NCBI GenBank assembly: GCA_936432065.2
Contig: OW386292.2
Location: 125,857,639-125,921,638, forward strand
DNA: 64,000 nt
Reading direction: 5' to 3'
Origin: Rutpela maculata
Taxonomy: Eukaryota; Arthropoda; Insecta; Coleoptera; Cerambycidae
Part shown: positions 46,483 to 58,068 of the stretch, piece by piece
Position numbering within the stretch: position 1 is the stretch's first letter
Layout of the letters: each line of letters starts with the position of its first letter
Translations under genes and position numbers: made by a program
The notes under the pieces: generated by a model
The model's input: the letters and a program-made list of their open reading frames with translations, nothing else
The model's database searches: none
What the model was told of the DNA's origin: nothing

Positions 46483-47013
46483 CAGTGGCGGCTGATGAAA
46501 TTTCAATATTTTTTTTCTCGTCTGTGGCGCATGGGTCCCATACGAAATATGGGAAATAACATCTAAGGACCTCAAAAATTTTGAAAAAGCAGTTTGCGAA
46601 AAAAATTTTTGCCCTCCCTGGCCCTAGGGACTCCTGTTTAATTTATTTTTTTTTGTCATATACATTTGACTTTTCATAAAAATACAACAATAGGTTTTCG
46701 AGTTCTTATGAAAATATTTTCATTATTAACTGAGATCCAACGAATTGAAATGTTGTAATTTGTTAAATTGTAAATTATAAAATTTCAGTTCATTGTATTT
46801 CAGTTATAATGAACATATTTTCATCAACTCCAAAACTTATTGTTGTATTTTTATGAAAAGTCAAATGTATATGACAAAAAAAAATTAAACGGGAGTCCCT
46901 AGGACCGAATTTTAAAAAAAAATTTCGCAAACTGCTATTTCAAAATTTTTGAGGAGTCCTTAGAGAAGTGCTTCTCTAGATGTTATTTCCCATATTTCAT
47001 ATGGTTCCATGTT
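46483..47013. mobile_element. Foldback element P16
   Basis: Arms ~46526..46745 and ~46800..47012: ATGGGAAATAACATCTA at 46550 mirrors TAGATGTTATTTCCCAT at 46978; CATATACATTTGACTTTTCA at 46658 mirrors TGAAAAGTCAAATGTATATG. The left end begins CAGTGGCGGC; the matching right end is missing, cut off near the start of LTR-like repeat 2. Confidence 0.75.
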
Positions 47014-47549
47014 TCAAAAATACTGTTGCATGTTATACAGACATCTATGAGAGTCCCTCTAAGTTCCTTATGCAAGCAACAGAGAATTAAGTTAGTTATT
47101 GACTAGTTCGACAATCGTCCGAGAGATGGCGCCGCGGTGTTAAAACCTAGGCATCTAGAAACATGTAGGTAACTACTAGAATCTTTCAGAAGCCGTTGCT
47201 AAGACTACTATAAAAGCAGAGAGAGTGGCCGCGCAAAGACAGTACAGTTCTGAAGGCAGTTGAGTTCAGTTCAATTAGCAGTTTAGTTCAGATAGTGAAC
47301 TGAGAAATATTAAGGACAAGTAAGCAAAGTGATCAAGTGACCGAAGTAGCGAATTATAGTACTCAGTGTTATATTACTAAAGTAATAGGAGGAATGAATA
47401 GGTTTAGTAAAATATTTCGCTGCCAGGCGGTTACTGATCGGCTTTGGGTACACTATTCATTGTGTTCTGTGCTTTGTAGTTTTGATGTGATGAAATAAGT
47501 TTGTTTATTTGAAACCTACGGAAAATGGATAGTTTAGGTGAACTAAAAG

Positions 47550-47905
47550 AAAAGCTTGGCATTTTTAAAGAAGTAGTAAACAAAGATGCATAGAAAATGA
47601 GGTTATGTTGCAGTACCCAAACGCGACTCTGGCGCCGACTACATGCATTCGGTCTGAAATGTTTTGAACACACTAGATGGACTTTTTGTAATTTGAGAGC
47701 AACTATCCACTTTCTTCTAAAACTGCTGCATGCTGGAAACTAGTGAAACTTTAAATTTTTAATTTTTCTATAATAGGAAATGCATTGAGGCACACAACAA
47801 TTGCTTGGCATTTTTAAAGAAGTAATAAACAAAGATGCACAGAAAATGAGGTTATGTTGCAGTACCCAAACGCGACTCTGACGCCGCCTACATGCATTCG
47901 GTCTA
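47550..47905. repeat. Direct ~105-bp duplication flanking the THAP relic
   Basis: 47556..47655 and 47806..47905 match directly (TTGGCATTTTTAAAGAAGTA, GAGGTTATGTTGCAGTACCC, CTACATGCATTCGGTCT). 250-bp spacing. Confidence 0.8.
47640..47818 (-). pseudogene. THAP zinc-finger relic (P-element-like)
   Basis: Minus strand from the ATG at ~47800: MPSNCCVPQC, then KIKNLKFH, a TAG where the next residue should be, then FPACSSFRRKW, VALKLQKVHLVCSKHFRP. This is the C2CH spacing of a THAP DNA-binding domain (CxxC near the start, then CSKHF). One stop codon interrupts it; no transposase body follows. Confidence 0.6.
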
Positions 47906-48238
47906 TTGTTCGTTGTAGTTAGTACGTAAGTTAATAAATCAGTGTTTAGTGTTACCCTGGTGTTTGCAAAGAGTAAACACGTAACAATACGTTTTACACC
48001 GATTTCAAATTGATATTGGAGTGACTTGACGCCACACTGCGTTTTCGCGCTCTCTGTTTTCATTATTTATTTTGCGGGAGAAGGAGTAGAAAAAAAATAT
48101 TTTATTTTGCACATTTACTAACTACAAGGCGTACTTTCGAAATATGAATAAAAAAAATGTTAAATGAGCCCATTGCCAAGTTTCATGATGATACAAAAAT
48201 TAGAAGTGGATGAAATTCAGTTCCTTAAACCTTATTAC

Positions 48239-48290
<52 letters not shown>

Positions 48291-48293
<3 letters not shown>

Positions 48294-48433
48294 AGCGAGC
48301 TTTTGGAGCTCGGTGGGGGTATCACTGGTGAGTGTATTGGTGAGTTGCCCAACAAGAATTTGCCTAGAGTAGGAAAAACCTACAATTTCGCTTTTTAACG
48401 CGCTTTTATCAAGTCGACCTTTAACTAACTATA

Positions 48434-48509
<76 letters not shown>

Positions 48510-48514
48510 ATATT

Positions 48515-48580
<66 letters not shown>

Positions 48581-48698
48581 CGCGCGTTAAAAGGCGAAAT
48601 TGTAGGTTTTTCCTACTCTAGGCAAATTCTTGTTGGGCAACTCACCAATACACTTACCAGTGATACCCCCACCGAGCTCCAAAAGCTCGCTGACGTCG
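48291..48698. repeat. Palindrome with (TA)n core
   Basis: Arms 48291..48420 and 48577..48698 (GTCAGCGAGCTTTTGGAGCT ... TAACGCGC and mirror) are almost identical and are separated by ~150 bases of TA dinucleotides (48430..48576). Another (TA)n run (48241..48290) abuts the left arm. Cruciform-prone; hard to assemble. Confidence 0.85.
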
Positions 48699-48917
48699 GG
48701 TGACTGTGACTGTATATGGACTTCATATATACTGACTGAACTATAATGGCTATTAGAAAAATAAATACTTCAAATCGAAATTCGGGTTGGCATTTTCGAG
48801 ATAATATAATGATGCTCGCCCCATACTGCGACGTACAATAAAAAAAGAGCAACGTAGTTCAAGAAGTCTAATAAAAAAGTGGAAATTTCTACAATAACAA
48901 TACGGTTAAGAATATTA

Positions 48918-49210
48918 TTATGTGGCAGGTGATGTCTGAATTCCAACTTGGAGTGGAGCTGAAGTTCCGGCGCTGTTCACTACGTGTACCTCCAAGAAAT
49001 ACATGCGGTCAGGTTGGAGAGGGTTGGCAAGAAGGGAGATTGGTGGCCTTGATGTAGAATCGGTCACCGCGTAGGTCCTGGTGAAGAATGGTCCACTTAT
49101 AAGGATCGCAGTGATGGGGCATCGGTTAACTGCGTAAGTGTCTACAATATAGGTCATGTTGGCGGAAGTGGTGGTGGTGGTGACTGCTCGTAGATCTGGA
49201 GGGTTGGTCC
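48918..49210 (-). CDS. Gene B exon 4: FN3-like domain 3 and stop
   Basis: Acceptor TTTTTTACAG (49212/49211); TAA at 48920..48918. Carries TNPPDLRAVTTTTTSANMTY, the lone Cys in VNRCPITAIL, and the same FN3 closing strand as gene A. Only 206 bases downstream of the stop begins a 0.4-kb palindrome stuffed with TA repeats (48291..48698). Just upstream, in intron 3, is the orphan TIR element at 49543..51388. Confidence 0.85.
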
Positions 49211-52200
49211 CTGTAAAAAAAATGCAAGATAATAATGTGTACTTATTTATTACCAAATGTACAGGATTGGGCTAATGCTTTGGAACACCTGATTTTGGCT
49301 AAAATACAGCGGGGAAAGTTGAGTCCTGGAGTTTGATTTATCTCCAGATGATGCTCTTTATTACAAAAAGAAAATTTGATAGTGTGCATTTCTTATCTTG
49401 TCGTAATTTTTTGTAGCAACTTTTTTGTAGAAATTTTATTATCTTCAGTCTAAAGAAACTGCTAAGTTTGTTAGTTTTCATGTATCATTTGTGAGTTTAC
49501 AAGCTTACGCCCTGTAAAATTGGTTCAAGATATGACTGTTTATAGTGAGGTGACTTATTGATATTACCGTTACCTGGTGAATAAAAGCACCAAATTTGTT
49601 ATGAAGGTACCTTGGGGTGCACTAATAAATGTTAGCCTAGGAGCCTTCTGGAATTTCTAAAAATTTTCATGTGCCGCACTAAAATCCAAAATGGCCGACA
49701 AATACGACAATATATGAGTCTTTTTTTCGAGACACCACTACTGCAAAAATTATAAAAATTGCGATTCTCTTGCACTCTTCAAGAGACCAAAGTCAACAAG
49801 GGAAGAAGCTGAAAGTGCTTCAGAATAATGTGGAAGTATTTCGCCAACTACATATATATCTATGCAGAAACCAGGCGAATCAAAGCCTCCTTCAACGTAT
49901 CACTCCAAATGTCTGGACGTCATCGTCCACTGCCTGCCCCTACCTTCAATCAGTATGCTGATAAGATATTTCTACCTTACCTTCGTACGCATCTGGAGAA
50001 TTCCCAAATATTAGATGTTGTTTGGAACACCTACATTCCAGAGAGTTTAAAAGAGTTTACCCGGGAAAAACGAGGTGAGGGGATTCGAAGGAAAGTATCT
50101 GGCAACACCAAACATCCACGAAATTGGATGGACATTCTCCGTGATTCAATGAACAAGAAGGAATTGTTCAACTTCTTGACTTCCAAGGTTGTAGAGTTCA
50201 ACTGCCCACCAGGCAAAAATGTATATGTCACAACAGGGAAAGCAGTTGCACAAATCGATTCGAACACACCCTATGGAAAACTGCAATCATGAAAAGGCAG
50301 ACACGAGGCTTGTGGTTTATGTATTCCATTCACTACAGTAAGGGGCAAAAGTATCCTTGTGCGTACTGTAGACACAGATGTGATTGTCATCCTTGCTAGC
50401 AGATTCTATAATCTAATAGTGACTCAGCCTTTGGCCGATATTTGGTCTTTGGCATGGGCACGCATTACAGATTGTATCACATCAACGCCATCTGTGCAAG
50501 CCTGTGGGAGCCAAAATCATAAGCATTACCTGTGTTTCACTCATTCTCTAATTGCGACACAACCTCCGTCTTCGAAGGTAAGAGTAAGAAGTCCATTTGT
50601 GAAGCATGGCAAGCATTTCAAGACGTCACTGATACACTTGTGAATTTGGCTACTAATCCATTCCAACTGCTGAAAGCCGACTCTAAACACTTTAAGAAGC
50701 CGGAACGACTATAACTGTTGTTCTATATACGGTAAAACCACTCCTTTCAGCAGTATCAACCAGATAAGAAAGGAGCTTTTCTGTCAGAAGAATCGAGAAA
50801 TGAACAAACTTCCACCGACTGAGGATGCGCTTCTTCAACATATCCGAAGGGCAGTTTATCAAACTTTGGATGGCCAGCACACAAACACAGCAAGTGATTC
50901 CTTGCCACAGGATTTTGCTTGGAATAAGGTTTCAGAATCATGAGTACCAGTTTGGAGGACAATTCCAGAGGTTTCCCGATCGTGCAGGGAATTGATTAAA
51001 TGTTCCTGCAAAGGACACTGCAAAAACTGCAAATGTGGGAAAGCCAATCTGGACTGCTCATCACTTCACAAGCGCAAGTGTAATTTATTTATGACTGTTG
51101 CATACTGAATTCCGTCGAATGAATAACTAAGGAGATTCGCGGCAAAGATTTGTGATTTTTTACGTGTCTTATAACATTCTGGGCAACTATAATAGTATAA
51201 TAGATTGTGTTAAGTAATATTTTGTCGTACTTGTCGGCCATTTTGGATTCTGGTGCTCTACATGACAATTTTTGGAAATTCCAGAGGGCTCCTAGGCTAA
51301 CATTTATTAGTATACCCTAAGGTACCTTCATACCAAATTGAGTGCTTTTATCCGCCAGGAAACGGTAATCTTGAAAGCCACCTCACTATTAGTAGAAGCC
51401 CTTCGCATCGAGATATTAATGATGATAGAGTATGGAGAAAAATGAGGAACTGAAATTCAGGTTACCTAATTATTTAGTCAAAAGCAGCCAAATTTACCTC
51501 GTATTAGCAAGGTATAATTTTACTGAAATTGAGACAGATTACCGGTAGAGTGATCATGTGAGGGAGATCACAGACAACGACAACCCGACAACCCATTGTT
51601 GGAGGCAATATTGAACGTGTTGTTAATAATGTCAATCATGCTACTGTATATACCTACTTAAAAATTCAAAGATGCATCCTCATAAGATGCAGATGCTCAT
51701 AACCTAGGATAATCCAAATTGAAGAATTGAATTTCGCTAACAAATGATGCACTTTATTAGCAGTAAACAAATACGTATGGAATGGAGACTTTTTCAAACG
51801 AAACTACGTTAACTTTAAATGGTGAAGTTAATCGTCAAAACTGTCGTCATTGAACTGATGATAACTCTCATTGAATGCGGAAAATCCATACTGTGCCTCC
51901 ATAAAAAGCAAATGTGTGAGCTGGAATAATTGATGTTCGGGTAATAGGGTCAATATTCCTCGACGAAAATCTTAATGGAACTGTATATTCCACTTTCCTT
52001 CAAGAAGATCTCGTTCCACATTCGACGGCTTTATTTCAAAAGCAGTTAAATCCAAACTTACCCGATGAAAAGCTCTAGTATCAACAATAGTCCGATTCAT
52101 TGGGTATTCAACCGTGAATTTTGAGTTGGATGCGATTTTATTTTCTTATTATTTTAGTTTTTGACCGCCATCTTGAAAATAAGGGTGTAAATAGTATTTT

Positions 52201-55200
52201 AAATATGTCTTGAAAACTATAACTCCCACAAAAAATTTGTAGCGAGATTTTTTATAAATAATGGTATTATCTACTTAACAAATTTTGTTGTAACTTCGAT
52301 AATTAAGAAGTTATAAGCAAAAATTAATACAAATTTAGGGGATGAAGAAGCATTATTGTTAATAACTTTTTTCTATTAATTTTATGAAAAAATTGCATTT
52401 TTAATTGAAAATTTTATTTAACAAAGTTTTTCAATTACTCAGTGACTTTTTCTAGGCAAATCAAAACTAAGAAAGTTTACAAGAATACGGCACCCTATCC
52501 GGGGACACAAATTGTTATTTCCTTATTTTGCAACTTAACTCCGCATTTAAGCTTTTCTTCGTGAGTGAAAAAACTTTATCAAATAGAATTTTCAATAAAC
52601 TGTTAAAAAAGGTAGTTTGCTTAAAGTTGATATCATATTTTCTAATTTTTGAAACACCCTGTATAATTTACCTTAAGTTTGATAACTGTTTATGACTTCC
52701 TAAGACAAGCAAAACTTTTTATAAAGAATGGTAAATCAAAAATAAGAAAGTTTACAAGAGCGCGGTACCCTATCCGGGAACACACTATATTAATAATTAT
52801 AAATAAGATGACATTATCAATGAAAAATATATTACTATTATTATATTAGAAAAAACATAAAATATAATAATATAATTGTGTCCATCTATATTTTTTAAAA
52901 ATCAAAATAATATTTGAGGGTCAGATCATACGTATTTTGGCGAGCAGCATGTCAATTGCATCGAAACCGGAAGTAGGTCATTTTTGTTCTTTACACCATA
53001 TAATTGGAAATTTCATGCCATATCACTTCACTAAATTCAAAAAAATATCCATTCGTCCATTCAAAAGATTCAAAAGTTACAAGAGTGTCCCTATCAGCTG
53101 AGCCACCCGGTATAAACCATGTCATATGCCATACTATAATACATTCGTTATATTATTTTATTGGGTGTCGCATACATAAGAACTCCTCATTGCTCACTCT
53201 TGGCCACTATATTATACACACATGATAATTAACCTGCATATAGCATTACAGTATCAAGATTGGGTGATATACCCCCATCCATAGACAGGCCTTGATTGAG
53301 TCTAAATGGATTTTCTTTCTGTATTTATTTACATTTATAATTATGTTTCTAAAATACTTATTTGTACTTTACATGTTTCAGTGTCTGTAAATAAGTATTA
53401 TTATTAGCATTAATTGATTGCAAATCTAATATATCGCAGGAAATTCTTTATCGAACATTGCCTTGAGTTTGCAGAATTATTGTACTTTCTCACGTGAAAT
53501 GGTCAAACAATTTATTATTTAGCATTTTTTAACATATTCTATTATACTCTGCTTGGTAAAGACACAGTAATAAAAGTTTATTATAGATGCAAATCCCCTA
53601 AAAACCGTGGTCAAGACACTATAGAAATTTTAATATTCCTTTATATTTTATGTGGTATTCTGTATTTTTGGAAAAGAATCATCAAATTTACCTTTGCTAT
53701 GACAGTTTTTGAGTAAAATACTACCTGCTTGTGTTTTAAAATCTCGATACGAGAATATCCTTGTCTCTGCTGTTCTGAACTGTATTTTGATTTCTCTCAT
53801 GTACCTGCATAAAATTTATTCATAAACATCATAACCGCCGTGTAACAGGGACGAGACTAAGAACTGGAAAATTGGAAATTCAAATAATAGACGTTTATTT
53901 CATATAAAATGAATTTACTTAGAGTTTTCGGTATAATTTCTATGAATGAATAAGAGAAAAGTAGTACACCCATGCCGATCTTTGCACGAGTGATTTATTA
54001 CTATCTGTCTTTACCAAATAGAGTATAGCTTTATTATTTAACCTGACACTAAAATGTGTTCTGAAACTTTTGAGATTATTGTTAACTTTAAGATTTCGAT
54101 TGTTTTTACTGATGCCCAGAAAGTCTAACAAAAGTAACTTACTAGCTGCGGGAGCCTCATAACGTTTCAATACTATTGGTCCTTCGGATTGTTGGTTATA
54201 AATGGCTGTCACTGTAAACTCGTATGTAGCACAAGGTACGATGTTATCCAGATTTAAGAAGTTTCTCTGCGTATATACATCTCGTGGGACAAACCAGTCA
54301 TCTCGAATAACTACTCTGAAAGCTTGTGCGCAATGTGCGAATTTCTCGTTTACTGCCCAGGTCAAAGAGACGCCTTCATCTTGTTGGAGTACGTCGAATG
54401 TATCTATAGTAAGATCTGTGCCTGTAAAACAAATTAAAACGTTTAAATTTGGAACCACTTTTTCTTGAATTTTTATAGATAAAATTATTAGTAGATATAT
54501 GGTTTAGGTAGGGATGGTAGAAATGGTTGAGTGCGTTCAACCATGATATCATCTTAATTTAAATCACGGTGTATTAAATAGGCGGTCCGACGTACGGCAC
54601 TTTCCTATTATAAGAAGCGGCCTCAGAGGTTGAGAAAAACTGTTCAGAAAATGGTTGAAAGCGGATGTGTATAGATTCCTCTACTAGATAATATTGGCAA
54701 TTACAAAATATTAATTTCAAGAGATAATTTGGATACTGCTTTCAGTCCCTTCAAATTAGTAAAAAAATCGTTGTTTTATGGAAAATATTCCCACAGTTAT
54801 GAGACGTGTAAGAATTGAAGTATTTGCGTTGTATAATCGTGATTTTCACCCCCCGCAGTTCTAAGAAAGGGTGGCTTTTGAGAAATATATACATATATAT
54901 GAATTTTAGAGTTTTTTCGCCTTTTTCTCTATTTTGATGAAAATCTATGCATTTTGGTGAAAAATATCAAGAGAGCAAAGTTGTAGAGCATAAAATTATG
55001 AAACTTTATGCTCTACAACGTAGAGAAATGGTAGAGACAAAATTTATAGGAATAAATTTTGTCTCTACCATTTTTTTCCGAATTCCGCTTAGTTTCGCCG
55101 CTAGAGGGCACGAAAGAAATAAATATACATATGGACAGACTTTTGCCCCTTTTTTTAGATTTTGAGCCAAAATTATGTATTTTTATGAAAAATTACGTGA

Positions 55201-58035
55201 GATCAAAGTTGTAGAACATAATATATTTATGAAAAAAAAAAAAAAAAAACTAGAAAACACCTAAAGATAGTGAATTTTATGTTTTACAACTTTGATCTCA
55301 TGTAATTTTTGATAAAAATGCATAATTGTGGCTCAAAATCTAAAAAAAGGCGTAAAAGTCTATATGTATATTTATTTCTTTCGCGCCCTCTAGGGGCGAA
55401 ACTAAGGGAATTCGACAAAAAAAAGGTAGAGACAAAGTTTATAGGAAATTTTATGCTCTACTACTTTGCTATCTTGATATTTTTCACCAGAATGGATAGT
55501 TTTTCCTCAATACAGGGGAAAAAGACGAAAAAGCGCTAAATTTCATATACAGCGTGTCGCACTTTTCATGGAGCCACCCCTCATATCTAGCTTATCTAAT
55601 ATCCGAATTTTTTGAAATTTTGGTGGTGAATATATAACTATAAAGAGAGTCTTTAGACGTAACCGCATTTGATTTTAGTCAGAGGCGTCCGATTCTAGGA
55701 TGTAGAAAGGGGGTCGATTTAAAAAAAAAAAGTATTAGAGATTTTTTTTGAAAAAAACTAGTAAGATATTCTTAATCAGCACCTTTAGAAACCCATTTGT
55801 ACAAGATTACATCGTAGTGGGTTCAAAGGTGTTTGAGACAGGGGTCGTCAAAAAAGCAATTTTTTGAACTAAAAATGATTTTCATCTGCAAAACGGATTC
55901 TCAAATGAAAAAAAATTATTCTTTAAAAAAATCGCTGATATATTTTTTCGAAAATCAACCCCACTTTTTCCATTCTAGAATCGAACGCCTCTGACTAAAA
56001 TCAAATGTGGTTACGTCTAAAGACTCATTTTATAGGTATATATTCACCACCAAAATTTCAAAATATTCGGATATCAGATGAGCGAGATATGAGCGTGGCT
56101 CCATGAAAAGTGCGACACGCTGGGTATATGTACATATTTCTTAAAAACCACCTTTTTTAGAACTGCGGGGGTGAAAATTATGTTTAGACAACCCAAATAC
56201 TTCACTTTTTACAGGTCTCATAACTGAGGGAAAATTTTCTTAAATATTTCCTAATTTGAAGGGACTATTTGTACTAAAAGTGATTATGCTTTATTTTTTG
56301 GTTAATGGAAAACGGCTGGGGGGGGGGGGGGGCTGGACCCCATGCACCCCCTGGCTGCGCGCCTGAATGTTTGTATAGGTATTATTAGCTTGAAGCCAAA
56401 CTGGCTCCAAGCAAATATTTAAAAATTCACGCGAATAATTTTTCAATATTGTTGATTGATAAAAATAGACTGCTAATTATAGGTTAGATTCCTAACCTGC
56501 AAAAAGTGTTTTATTTTATTGTGAAAAACTATTTAAAACTTCATACACATTACGTTGAACTTGATTTTGGTTGAAAGTATAGGAACCAGGCAAAAATTTT
56601 AATAACAGCTACGTAATACTTGTAAATCTTAAGAAATATATATTTTTGAGGTTAGCTGTGGCGACAGGTGCAATGCTGCATGTAGCGTTGCATATATTCT
56701 TTCAATGTTTTAATTTAGCTACTTAATGTCAGATGTCACTGGACTCTTGTTTCACTAAACAAAAAACAAAAGGCCGGGAATGTATGCAACACTGTATGCA
56801 CTTATGCACAGAACCTGTAAAATTATCTATCTATGAGTAAGTAATGAGAGAACTTATTGGTCCTGCCATCTATTACATTATGTACAAAGTAAACACTTAT
56901 GAAGCCACTGTGAGGGTTGTCGTCGCATCACCTATTTAATACACCCTGGTTTAAATACAGGAACCTTTTTAGTTAGATTTGTGATTTAGTGTGCGCACAA
57001 GAATCAAAGGCCTCAAAATATTTTTTACTTCACTAGATTTGTTCCAATTTTGAGATAAGCCATATGTTCCTTAAATGTTGTTACAACTAGTTTCATAAAT
57101 CTCGTGTCTTTCGTTTGATGTCATTTTATTCTTTAGGTTGCCTAAAAGCTGGTGCAATTTATTTCCCGATGATTGAACAACTGTCATATCTAAGTTTTTA
57201 AAAATCCTGCTTAGACTACGGGTATGCCGCATAGTGGGAAAAATGTGCCCTTTTCTGGACAAAAATTTGCCGACAGTAGATATATCAATCAATTTAAATA
57301 AAGAAAAATGAAAAATACTTAAAACATTGTAGTTTAGAGTAGTGCTGTGACAAAGTAGCTTTGGGTTGGTCTAACCTAAAAATCGCAGATAATTCTCTTT
57401 ATTCCGCGTTTACCTCCTTGGTCGAGAGCCACAAACGACATAGTGGTCATGTAGATTGGATACCAAATTCATTTTTGTGGGATCAAAAGTTAATTGCTTA
57501 AGTTTCTTGAATCGTTTTTAACGTATGAACCATAACCCTTTTAGGGGGTTAAAGTAGGAGTTGAAGGTTTAAGGTAGTGAAAATTCGAGATTCAAGTGAA
57601 ATAAAGTTTAAGTGATCAAAAGTTGTTCTTCAGTTTTTTTTAAGCTGAACTCATTTTTTATCTTACTTACATCCTATCGATCCTTCAAAGGAATGAAAAC
57701 GGGGGTTGATCTAAAAATTACGATATTCCAAATACTCGTCACTAGTTGCGTTTAGACTTGTAAATATTATTTTACTGGCAGGTAAAAGAAAATACTTCGG
57801 AAATGACCCTCAGCTGTCCAGGAATATTCACGACCCGTTTATTCGGGTTAAAACGTTTAGGTTTATGACTGTTATTTAATATATACAATTTTTCACCTAT
57901 AGGGTATATTAGGTTTAATGCTGTTATAGTTGAAGTAATCTTAATAGTGGGCTGTTATGAGGGACAAGAGGAATGAAATAGGTGGCAACTAGATCTCCCG
58001 TCTTTACCCCACTTTTAAATTAAGTGAGAGAGAAG

Positions 58036-58068
<33 letters not shown>

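Larger units (their letters stand above)
47025..47998 (+). repeat. LTR-like repeat 2, with TATA box, interrupted by a THAP relic
   Basis: Second copy of the LTR-like repeat: TGTTGCATGTTATACAGACA start, TATAAAAG at 47209..47216 followed by CAGTTC-rich initiator sequence, and end ...GTAACA near 47996. The promoter box in the middle fits an LTR U3/R boundary. About 480 bases (47395..47890) interrupt it. Confidence 0.45.
54735..56290. mobile_element. Foldback element P19 containing nested palindromes
   Basis: Outer arms 54735..54900 and 56125..56290: CAGTCCCTTCAAATTAG at 54743 mirrors 56258..56275; CCGCAGTTCTAAGAAAGGGT mirrors CTTTTTTAGAACTGCGGGGG. Inside are a second palindrome (54905..55548) and a mariner-type MITE (55550..56122), end to end. 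Confidence 0.8.

Noticed and set aside
43921..48020. A complete LTR retrotransposon between the two LTR-like repeats
   Set aside because: No primer-binding site, polypurine tract or gag/pol motif in between; the two repeats are separately interrupted.
50031..51047. Several overlapping minus frames of 60-78 codons
   Set aside because: Antisense shadows of the orphan transposon protein, which has clear conserved blocks on the plus strand.
49543..51388. Assignment of the long-TIR element to the CACTA superfamily because of the 3-bp flank
   Set aside because: The ends read TAGTG...CACTA, the reverse of CACTA...TAGTG, and the protein is not of the CACTA type.
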